Assembly: GCA_017444245.1 (NCBI GenBank)
Contig: JAFSXD010000031.1
Span: 1-37,343, forward strand
Source: Selenomonadaceae bacterium
GTDB taxonomy: Bacteria; Bacillota; Negativicutes; Selenomonadales; Selenomonadaceae
DNA: 37,343 nucleotides
Direction: 5' to 3'
This document shows, piece after piece, positions 30,895-37,343 of this stretch (position 1 is its first letter; each line of letters opens with the position of its first letter). The translations under genes were made by a program, and so were the position numbers. The notes below the pieces were generated by a model that had not been told where the DNA came from, did not search any database, and worked only from the letters and a program-made list of their open reading frames with translations.

Positions 30895-31277
30895 TTGTCT
30901 TCGCCTTGAACATCGTTTGAATAATTAACCATGTGATTATATCCCCACTTATAGAGTTCATTGAGCGCGGGAATTAGTTGCAGTCCCAGCGGCGTGAGGG
31001 AATACTCAACCTTTGGCGGAATTAAATCGAAGACGTGACGGCTGACCAGCCCTGAAGATTCCAATTCGCGCAGAGATTTAGTCAACATGATATTTGTAAT
31101 ACCGGGAATACGACGCTTAAGCTCGTTGTACCTGGTAGTTTTTTTTTCGTGCAAGTACCAAAGGATCGGCAATTTCCATTTTTGCCCGATTATGCTCAAA
31201 GCATGAAGAATCGGACACTTACCGTTGGAAATATTTTTTAAAGAACTGTCTATCGGGTACGAAACTTCGTTATCCAA
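30888..31277 (-). CDS. HxlR-family winged-helix transcriptional regulator
   Basis: The 129 aa carry the HxlR pattern: a conserved Cys in KCPILHALSIIGQKWKLPILWYL (often redox-sensing), TTRYNELKRRIPGITNIMLTKSLRELESSGLVSRHVFD (recognition helix and wing start), PPKVEYSLTPLGLQLIPALNEL and WGYNHM. Start TTG 31277 with GGAG 7 nt upstream; longer versions run back through the corC end and are not real. Lies 28 nt after corC, likely last gene of that operon. Target unknown. Confidence 0.88.
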   Translation of the reverse strand: MDNEVSYPIDSSLKNISNGKCPILHALSIIGQKWKLPILWYLHEKKTTRYNELKRRIPGITNIMLTKSLRELESSGLVSRHVFDLIPPKVEYSLTPLGLQLIPALNELYKWGYNHMVNYSNDVQGEDKN

Positions 31278-31305
31278 AATGAAACTCCTCTTTTTCTCCG
31301 CTTCA

Positions 31306-32634
31306 TTAATCTTCTCTGGTCTTGACGAGGCGCACCAATATCCGCGTGATTCTGACGCCGTCGACTTCTTCAACGTAAAAAGTATTTCCTTCAAAAGATT
31401 CACTTTGTCCGACGCGCGGTTCGCCGCCGATTCTGTCCGCCATCCAGCCGCCGATCGTTTCAACGTCGTCATCTTCAATTTTTATTCCAAATTCGTCGTC
31501 CAAATCTTCAAGCGAAAGCATCGCGTCAATGGAAAATAAATCGTCCGCCCGCTTTTCGACTTCGGAGCGTTCGCCTTCGTCAAACTCATCTTGAATGTCG
31601 CCAACAATTTCTTCGATTATATCTTCAATTGTAACCATACCCGCCGTGCCGCCATACTCATCGACAACAATCGCCAACTGAAAACGATTTTTTTGCATCA
31701 TCTTGAAAAGTACGCTGACTTTCATGCTTTCCGGCACAAAGAAAACTTTTCGCGCAAGTTTCGTCAACTTTGCATTCGGTTTCAAATTCTTGCCGTCCGA
31801 TAGCCCCTTCGTAATCAAATCTTTCACGTGCAAAAATCCGATAATGTGATCTTTGTCCTCGTTGCAAATCGGATAGCGCGTCATTTCCTCTTCAAGAATA
31901 ATTTTCCAATTTTCCTCAAAAGTTTTGTCCAGATACAAACAGACCATGTCCGTACGCGGCACCATAATTTCACGCACGCTTAATTCAGTGAAATCAAAAA
32001 CGTTGTCGACAAAATCAACCTCTGTGTCGTCAACAAGACCTTGTTTGTGACTTTCCTCCATGAGCAAACGAATTTCTTCGGGGTTGTGCGCAATTTCACC
32101 TTCGCCCGTCGCCGCCAAGCCCAAGTGATGAGAAACGAAACTCGCCGTCACGTTCAACATAATCACGAACGGATACATGACTTTCCAGAAAATAAGCATG
32201 GGGAGCGCAATCGACAGCAAAATTTTTTCGGAATTTGCAATCGCCATTGACTTTGGCGTAAGTTCGCCCAAAATTATGTGAAAGGAAGTTATCAGCGTGA
32301 ACGCCAGCACGAAAGAAATTGTATGACCCAGCGTCGCGCCCAATCCAAAATATTGTGTCACGGGCAAAATTAATTCCGCCACGAATGGCTCGCCGACCCA
32401 GCCCAAGCCGAGTGACGCTAATGTTATGCCAAGTTGCGTGACGGAAAGTGCCTCATCGAGTTCATCGGTTAATTTTTTTGCGTAAACTGCGCGTTTGTTT
32501 CCTTCTTGTATCAGCGTTTCCAATCGCGACGGACGCATTTTCACGCAACAAAATTCTGCCGCGACAAAAAATCCGTTCATTGCTATCAGAAATGCCACTA
32601 AAAAAAATTGTAGCAACACGGGAACTAAGTCCAC
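31306..32634 (-). CDS. HlyC/CorC-family transporter (CNNM + CBS + CorC domains)
   Basis: A membrane protein linked to Mg/Co efflux in this family. The 442 aa have a CNNM (DUF21) domain with about four membrane segments (residues 5-165: FLVAFLIAMNGFFVAAEF, LGLGWVGEP, HIILGELTPKS). A CBS pair follows (VREIMVPRTDMVCLY, RYPICNEDKDHIIGFLHVKDL, FQLAIVVDEYGGTAGMVTIEDIIEEIVGDI), then the CorC/HlyC domain (about 360-435). Start GTG 32634 with GGAGTG 10 nt upstream. Separated from the BAHT gene upstream by a heptad array. Confidence 0.9.
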   Translation of the reverse strand: MDLVPVLLQFFLVAFLIAMNGFFVAAEFCCVKMRPSRLETLIQEGNKRAVYAKKLTDELDEALSVTQLGITLASLGLGWVGEPFVAELILPVTQYFGLGATLGHTISFVLAFTLITSFHIILGELTPKSMAIANSEKILLSIALPMLIFWKVMYPFVIMLNVTASFVSHHLGLAATGEGEIAHNPEEIRLLMEESHKQGLVDDTEVDFVDNVFDFTELSVREIMVPRTDMVCLYLDKTFEENWKIILEEEMTRYPICNEDKDHIIGFLHVKDLITKGLSDGKNLKPNAKLTKLARKVFFVPESMKVSVLFKMMQKNRFQLAIVVDEYGGTAGMVTIEDIIEEIVGDIQDEFDEGERSEVEKRADDLFSIDAMLSLEDLDDEFGIKIEDDDVETIGGWMADRIGGEPRVGQSESFEGNTFYVEEVDGVRITRILVRLVKTRED

Positions 32635-32655
32635 GAAAAATTTTCACTCCTTTGG

Positions 32656-32697
32656 TTAGCTTTTAGCTTTAAGCTTCAAGCTTTAAGCTTTAAGCTC
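32656..32697. repeat. Family B heptad array, BAHT-corC junction
   Basis: Six heptads TTAGCTT/TAAGCTT/CAAGCTT, ending shortly before the corC ribosome site on the minus strand. Confidence 0.93.
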
Positions 32698-32734
32698 CTA
32701 AAACCGGCGGCTCAAGTTGGTAATCGACAATCAA

Positions 32735-34006
32735 TCACTCAATCGCGCTAATCACTTGGTTGGGCGAAATTTTTTTCTGACATTCAAACTCGCGTTCCGT
32801 TCCTCTGTGGTACGGGCATTTTTTTTGCATGTAATTTACCCGCACGTCATTGAAACAGCCGCCGCAGACAAGCCGATTAGCGACGCGGTACGGTGTATAA
32901 AATTCGCTCCAGTCTTGAGAAAATCCGCAAATCAAAACGACGGGACAACTTACGGCGTTCGCCAACCACGAAAGTCCGCTACTCAAGCCGATAAAAAAAT
33001 CCGCGTAGAAAATCATGTTCGCGCGTTCCATTAGCGGAATGTTGCCGGTGAAATCTTCCGCCGCCGCAGGTTTGCAAACTTTACCCAAATCATCTTCCAA
33101 TTCCGCGTCCCTGTCAATGCAAAGCACGCGATAGCCCAAACTTTTCAAGTAATCAACGACGACATCCCAGCCGTTGGGATAAAGCCAACTTTTTCTCGTC
33201 TCCGAACCCTGCACGGAAATGCAAACGTACGGCTCACGAATCAGCGGCGCGGTCGTCGGCTCAAATTGTCTGTTCGGAACAATTTCATTCAGCCCCAACA
33301 TCACGCCAATCATTCGCCCCATTGGAAAATTTCTGAAGTCAATTTGCCAGACGGGAATAACATCCGTCGGCATTGACGGATAATAAGTCGCGTAATAGCC
33401 GCCTTCGTTTTCGCCGTTAAAAATTTTCGGATAAAGATACATTGCGAACGGAATTAAATCTTCGCGCATCTTCACGAAAATTTTACATCCGTTGCGTTCC
33501 CTGAATCGCTCAATGTACGGCAACATGGAAATCACGTCGCCTATTCCAATCATCGGCACGGAAATTTTTACGGGTTTGTTTTGCAAATTGAGCGTGTGCG
33601 AAAAAATTTTTGTGCCGCCGTGAAAAATTTCCACACTCCAACGAATGAAGTAAGTCTCCAGCGAACAAAGCCGCTTATCGGAAATTTTTCCTTCCATGAA
33701 GACAAGCCCGCTGTCCGCGTCGCTGATTCTTACGCGCCAATCGCCTTTTGGAATTTCCATGCGCAAACCGTAATTGAAATCCAGCTTCAAGCCGTCAATC
33801 CCCGTGACAATCTCGTTGCTTATCGGCAGTTCAAAATATTTTTCACGCCCAAGATGTTTTTTCATGACGGATTGAAAAAAATTTTGTACGTCCCGTGTCA
33901 TCATGAGATTTTTATTTTGCAAGTCAACAATTTTTTTATCCGTCGCATTAATTAGCGGCGTGAGGTAGTCTTCAATGTTTCGCGCACAAAAGAAAAAATT
34001 TTCCAA
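32735..34006 (-). CDS. Autotransporter heptosyltransferase (BAHT/TibC-like, GT9 fold)
   Basis: Family members heptosylate self-associating autotransporter passenger domains. The 423 aa have an N-terminal beta-rich domain (to about 150) and a GT9-like core: VPMIGIGDVISMLPYIERF, CISVQGSETRKSWLYPNGWDVVVDYL, DFFIGLSSGLSWLANAVSCPVVLICGFSQDWSEFYTPYRV. The C-terminal iron-binding pattern is C-x2-C-x12-C-x11-C (CGGC...KKC...FEC), as in TibC. I use TTG 34006, with GGAGG 6 nt upstream. An ATG at 34039 lies within the repeat array and would translate it. No autotransporter gene is visible in the window. Confidence 0.85.
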   Translation of the reverse strand: MENFFFCARNIEDYLTPLINATDKKIVDLQNKNLMMTRDVQNFFQSVMKKHLGREKYFELPISNEIVTGIDGLKLDFNYGLRMEIPKGDWRVRISDADSGLVFMEGKISDKRLCSLETYFIRWSVEIFHGGTKIFSHTLNLQNKPVKISVPMIGIGDVISMLPYIERFRERNGCKIFVKMREDLIPFAMYLYPKIFNGENEGGYYATYYPSMPTDVIPVWQIDFRNFPMGRMIGVMLGLNEIVPNRQFEPTTAPLIREPYVCISVQGSETRKSWLYPNGWDVVVDYLKSLGYRVLCIDRDAELEDDLGKVCKPAAAEDFTGNIPLMERANMIFYADFFIGLSSGLSWLANAVSCPVVLICGFSQDWSEFYTPYRVANRLVCGGCFNDVRVNYMQKKCPYHRGTEREFECQKKISPNQVISAIE

Positions 34007-34019
34007 AATGAACCTCCGA

Positions 34020-34054
34020 CTATCGATCCATCGATCCATCGATCTATCGATCTA
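34020..34054. repeat. Family A octad array over the aroE stop codon
   Basis: CTAT CGAT CCAT CGAT CCAT CGAT CTAT CGAT CTA. On the minus strand the aroE frame ends inside it (Asp-Arg-stop, stop at 34044-34046), and the array ends just before the BAHT ribosome site. Confidence 0.95.
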
Positions 34055-34895
34055 CATTCGTGACAATGCGGCGCATTATTTCAAGGTTGGGAAGAACTCC
34101 CGTGAAAAGTCTGTACGCCTCTTCGCCCTGCAACAACAACATCGGCAGTCCCGGCAAAGTGGGATGACCCAACGCGGCGGCGGCTTTCAAAAGTTTTGTT
34201 TCGATTGGATTGTAAACCAAATCGTGGACAAGCGCACCGTTCGGCAAAAGTTTTAAATCGACGGGCGGCATGTCGTCAATTTCAGGGAACATTCCCAGCG
34301 GCGTCGTGTTAATCAAAATATCTGCGCGGCGCATGGCGTCTCTGAAATCTTCCGTCGTCCAATCCGTCGGCTGAACGTTGCCGTAAATATCGAAATCGTC
34401 GGAAAGTTTTTTGGCACGCTCATAATTTCTCGCGCCGATTGTCACGGAATTTGCGCGGCGTTTGCAAAGTCCCCAGAGAACTGCGCGGGCAGCTCCGCCT
34501 GCTCCCAAGACAACGGCGTTGCAAGCGTCGGGGACAAAACCGGATTGAAAGAGTGCCGCCAAAAATCCTGTCACGTCCGTGTTGTAGCCCGTCAACATTC
34601 CGCCATCGTTGACTACGGTATTTACCGCGCCGATAATCATTGCGTCGGCGTCGACCGCGTCCAAAAACGGAAGTATTGCAGTTTTATGCGGAATCGTCAC
34701 GTTGAATCCGCGAAAACTCAATCCCTTCATGCCTTCGACTGCCAACATCAAACGTCCGGCTTGCACAGGAAATGCTATGTAGTTGTAATAATCGAATCCC
34801 GAATCTTTAAACGCCGCCATGTACATTCGCGGAGAAAATGAATGCACAACAGGGTATCCGATTATCCCAAAATTTTTTATTTCCATTGAGCCCAA
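34044..34895 (-). CDS. aroE: Shikimate dehydrogenase
   Basis: NADPH-dependent reduction of 3-dehydroshikimate in aromatic amino-acid synthesis. The 283 aa contain FGIIGYPVVHSFSPRMYMAAF (substrate Ser residues), FNVTIPHKTAILPFLD with the catalytic Lys, GAVNTVVNDGG, GYNTDVTGF, the NADP Rossmann motif VVLGAGGAARAV, INTTPLGMFP and GLPMLLLQGEEAYRLFTG. Start TTG 34895 with AGGAGAG 6 nt upstream is preferred over ATG 34886 (15 nt away). The last two codons come from a repeat array. Between a DUF5672 gene and BAHT. Confidence 0.95.
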   Translation of the reverse strand: MGSMEIKNFGIIGYPVVHSFSPRMYMAAFKDSGFDYYNYIAFPVQAGRLMLAVEGMKGLSFRGFNVTIPHKTAILPFLDAVDADAMIIGAVNTVVNDGGMLTGYNTDVTGFLAALFQSGFVPDACNAVVLGAGGAARAVLWGLCKRRANSVTIGARNYERAKKLSDDFDIYGNVQPTDWTTEDFRDAMRRADILINTTPLGMFPEIDDMPPVDLKLLPNGALVHDLVYNPIETKLLKAAAALGHPTLPGLPMLLLQGEEAYRLFTGVLPNLEIMRRIVTNVDR

Positions 34896-34924
34896 AAAAA
34901 TCTCTCCTTCGCTCTTTGTTTTGA

Positions 34925-36061
34925 TTATTTTCCGAGATTGTGAAATAATTCAATGCAATAGTTTAGGTACTCTTTCTGAAAAGAAATTACCCGCCCATAT
35001 TCAACGCCGCGTTCTTCCAGCTCGTCAAGTATTTCGTCGTCAACAGCGGGTGAAATTAAAAGGTGCGGATTTTTTTCCGGCGACAACTTTTCAATCATTG
35101 CGCTAATATCTTTTTCATCGTACAAAAAAATTTTTCCAATTAATCCCGCCATTTCCTTGCAGAGATTTTCCATTATGGCAATCGCCGGCGGAGAATTTAT
35201 CACGCGCATTGACGCATAATTTATTTTTGGAATGTAACGCGCGACAGACTGCCCGCGAATTAATCTGCGCGTCAAACGAAGTGCACTTACCCGCAAAAAA
35301 TTATCAATCATTAACGCATCGTCATAAGAGTGCATTTTGTATTTGATTTTGCTCAAGTCGTAGCCAAATTTTGGAATTACCTTTGAATAAAATTCCGCAT
35401 CTAAATCGTTCCAGTCATGACAGCCGAAAGGTAAGTCGCCGCCGTTTTTTTTCACGCACCGTGCAGGAAGTATCTCCGCAGAAAATTTATTTGCCACGTT
35501 CACAGGCGCGCTTGTAAATCCGCCAATGTTTGCCGCGCCGCACAAAGAAAAGAAAGTGTCTTCGGCTAGTGTGTAAAAATTTTTCGCTAAATCTGCGTGA
35601 TTAATCAGCACGTTGTAAAAACTTTTTACGCGCCGCAAAGAAAATCCGCCGTTGCCAACTTTTGGGCGATATTTTTTTCCGTTGTGTGCAAGATTAGGTT
35701 TATTGACGATGACCCACGCCGCTCCGATGTTGTCGTAGCCGAGACTGCAAAAATATTCAAGCATGTCAGAGAAAACAAACGCGTCGAGCTGGTAAATCAA
35801 AATGAAATCGTAGTCAAAAAATTTTTCGTAAAACTCCGGCGACAGCATTAAGCGGCTGTAAGTTTCAACGCTTTGGAAAAATTCTTGCGGGAAGTAAACG
35901 ACCTTGTTGTTATTGTCGAAGTAGGAAAAAATTTTTCCTTCAGGCGCGACAAAAACTATAGGATACTTCCCTAAAACTTTTTTGACTTGCGCCAGAGAAA
36001 TTTTTTCAAATTCGTTTAACTTTTCCTTGTACGTCGGAATAACGACAGCCGCCGTCGGCAA
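34925..36061 (-). CDS. DUF5672-family protein, glycosyltransferase-like
   Basis: The 378 aa carry the DUF5672 pattern: VVIPTYKEKLNEFEKISLAQV, a central FDYDFILIYQLDAFVFSDMLEYFCSLGYDNIGAAW, GNGGFSLRRVKSF and LAEDTFFSLCG. These proteins resemble GT-A glycosyltransferases found near surface-polysaccharide genes. The DAF acidic position may be the metal-binding site (inference). Residues after about 240 are an extra helical region. Start TTG 36061, with AAGGCGGTG 5 nt upstream, 12 nt after the pncB stop. Proximity to BAHT hints at cell-surface sugar modification, but the acceptor is unknown. Confidence 0.75.
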   Translation of the reverse strand: MPTAAVVIPTYKEKLNEFEKISLAQVKKVLGKYPIVFVAPEGKIFSYFDNNNKVVYFPQEFFQSVETYSRLMLSPEFYEKFFDYDFILIYQLDAFVFSDMLEYFCSLGYDNIGAAWVIVNKPNLAHNGKKYRPKVGNGGFSLRRVKSFYNVLINHADLAKNFYTLAEDTFFSLCGAANIGGFTSAPVNVANKFSAEILPARCVKKNGGDLPFGCHDWNDLDAEFYSKVIPKFGYDLSKIKYKMHSYDDALMIDNFLRVSALRLTRRLIRGQSVARYIPKINYASMRVINSPPAIAIMENLCKEMAGLIGKIFLYDEKDISAMIEKLSPEKNPHLLISPAVDDEILDELEERGVEYGRVISFQKEYLNYCIELFHNLGK

Positions 36062-36073
36062 AAGAACACCGCC

Positions 36074-37342
36074 TTAAGAGTTCAATTTATTTCGCGTGTG
36101 GTAAATCAAATTCATTTTCAGTTCGTAATAATTCGGCGTCATGTCAAGGTAATGGTGATGAGGATTTTCAAAACGCTGTTCTTCTTCCCAAATTTCATTT
36201 TGCAGTTGACGCTTGACGTAATCGCTAATTTCATGAAGTTTTGGAAGTTGCTCAACCCTTCGCCCGTCCTTCACGAAAAGTTTCAAAAGATTTTTTGCCG
36301 TGCAATTAGAAAACGTCCTTTGTTTCCATGGCTTGACGGGGTCAATATATCTTAAAGGCGTCGATAAGTCAACATTTTCATCAGCCAGCGCAATTAAGTC
36401 CGCGACTGCGTGTCCGCCTTCGTCGTAAATCCTGTAAACACTTTTCAGCGCGGGGTTTGTAATTTTTTCCACGTTCTCACTGATTTTTATTCGCGGCTGA
36501 AAAATTCCGTTCTCTTCGACGGCAACGAGTTTGTAAACCGCGCCAAAGACCGGCTCCGACTTTGCCGTTATCAATCTTTCGCCGACGCCGAAACTGTCAA
36601 TCGCCGCGCCTTGATTCAACAAAGAAGTTATCGTGAATTCGTCCAAACTGTTCGACACAATTATTTTGCAATCTTGCAAGCCCGCTTCGTCCAACATTTT
36701 CCGCACGCGCTTTGAAAGATATGCCAAGTCGCCCGAATCAATTCGTACGCCGCGCAGACGAGTTCCCGCCGGCTCTAAAATTTCTTTTGCAACGCGAATT
36801 GCATTTGGCACGCCGCTATGAATTACGTCGTAGGTGTCAATCAAGAAAACGGCGGAATTGGGATAAACTTCCGCGTATTTTTTGAACGCCTCAAATTCAT
36901 TTTGAAAATACATTACCCAGCTATGCGCCATTGTTCCGTTCACGGGGATGCCGAACATTTTTCCGGCTGAAACGGTTGCAGTGCCGCCGACGCCGCCGAT
37001 AAAAGCCGCACGCGCCCCGTAAGTTGCCGCGTCCATGTTGTGAGCACGCCGCGCCCCAAAATCTGAAACGAATCTGCCGTCTGCCGCCCGCACGATTCTG
37101 CGCGCCTTCGTGGCGATTAACGACTGATGATTTATCTGCGACAAAATTGCCGTCTCAACCAACTGCGCGTCAATCAAATCAGCAATGACTGTGAGGAACG
37201 GTTCATTCGGATAAATTATCGTACCTTCGGGAAAAGCGTAAATATCTCCGTGAAATTTGAAATTTGCAAGGTAATTCAAAAAATCTTCGCCGAAAACATT
37301 TTGCGAACGGAAATATTCTACGTCGTCGGCGTCGAAGTGCAT
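36074..37342 (-). CDS. pncB: Nicotinate phosphoribosyltransferase, N-terminus outside the window
   Basis: Makes nicotinate mononucleotide from nicotinate, PRPP and ATP (NAD salvage). At least 422 residues are present. Motifs: FHGDIYAFPEGTIIYPNEP, AILSQINHQSLIATKA, VSDFGARRAHNMDAATYGARAAFIGG, NGTMAHSWVM, LIDTYDV, GVRIDSGDLAYLSK, IIVSNSLDEF and SFGVGERL. The family is about 480 aa, so some 50-60 residues lie to the right; the frame is still open at the edge and the ATG there need not be the start. First visible gene of the pncB-DUF5672-aroE-BAHT-corC-hxlR cluster. Confidence 0.94.
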   Translation of the reverse strand: MHFDADDVEYFRSQNVFGEDFLNYLANFKFHGDIYAFPEGTIIYPNEPFLTVIADLIDAQLVETAILSQINHQSLIATKARRIVRAADGRFVSDFGARRAHNMDAATYGARAAFIGGVGGTATVSAGKMFGIPVNGTMAHSWVMYFQNEFEAFKKYAEVYPNSAVFLIDTYDVIHSGVPNAIRVAKEILEPAGTRLRGVRIDSGDLAYLSKRVRKMLDEAGLQDCKIIVSNSLDEFTITSLLNQGAAIDSFGVGERLITAKSEPVFGAVYKLVAVEENGIFQPRIKISENVEKITNPALKSVYRIYDEGGHAVADLIALADENVDLSTPLRYIDPVKPWKQRTFSNCTAKNLLKLFVKDGRRVEQLPKLHEISDYVKRQLQNEIWEEEQRFENPHHHYLDMTPNYYELKMNLIYHTRNKLNS

Positions 37343-37343
37343 G

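Noticed and set aside
31278..31478. 67-residue N-terminal extension of the HxlR regulator
   Set aside because: It overlaps the end of corC on the same strand in another frame and has no homology; TTG 31277 has a proper ribosome site.
34007..34039. ATG at 34039 as start of the BAHT gene
   Set aside because: It lies inside the family A array and would translate repeat sequence; TTG 34006 has GGAGG at 6 nt.

Overview
The window looks like chromosome of a diderm Firmicute (class Negativicutes, probably a flagellated Selenomonadaceae-type anaerobe). Firmicute-type cell genes (sepF, ylmH, rex, cdaA, fliB, a TIGR03826-like zinc-ribbon protein, fhs) sit beside outer-membrane genes: a GT9 heptosyltransferase, an rfaE1-like heptose kinase and an autotransporter heptosyltransferase (BAHT). 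No rRNA, tRNA, CRISPR array or complete insertion sequence was seen. The species call is inference from gene content.

Layout. 1-3142 (minus): yggS-sepF-ylmH, with ylmH broken inside its S4 domain at the left edge, then fliB. 3354-8014 (plus): a murC-ddl fusion, an acyl-CoA ligase and deoD. 8100-14922 (minus): cdaA, zinc-ribbon protein, GT9 transferase, htpG, prs, a YafQ-type toxin-antitoxin pair and a broken radical SAM gene. 14962-15684 (minus): exported VanX-like dipeptidase. 15860-20698 (plus): transglutaminase-like protein, heptose kinase, def, rex, ndh, followed by a candidate small RNA with its own consensus promoter and terminator. 20926-27525 (minus): UPF0756 membrane protein, two paralogous exported proteins, thrS, a metal-chelate binding lipoprotein, a membrane-anchored unknown and fhs. 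27695-30302: an exported unknown (+), a hexokinase of eukaryotic type (-) and a lone cbiC (+). 30310-37343 (minus): an exported unknown whose promoter contains a G9 tract, then the cluster pncB - DUF5672 protein - aroE - BAHT - corC - hxlR.

The most unusual signal is not a gene. At least fifteen short tandem-repeat arrays lie in gene junctions. Family A has a 4/8-bp period built on ATCG/ATGG/ATAG/TTAG words. Family B has a 7-bp period built on AGCT (CTACAAG or AAGCTTR). Many start exactly at, or contain, the stop codon of the upstream gene, and several run directly into the next Shine-Dalgarno. Two genes (GT9, aroE) take their last codons from an array.

There are two long G/C homopolymers. 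One (G9) lies between the -35 and -10 of a promoter. The other (G8) lies exactly where the radical SAM gene changes frame. Both look like slipped-strand variable sites. A decayed copy of the cbiC 3' end on the far side of the G9-controlled gene shows that this locus has been rearranged. Non-ATG starts are common: by my Shine-Dalgarno-based choices 10 of 37 genes start with TTG and 3 with GTG.
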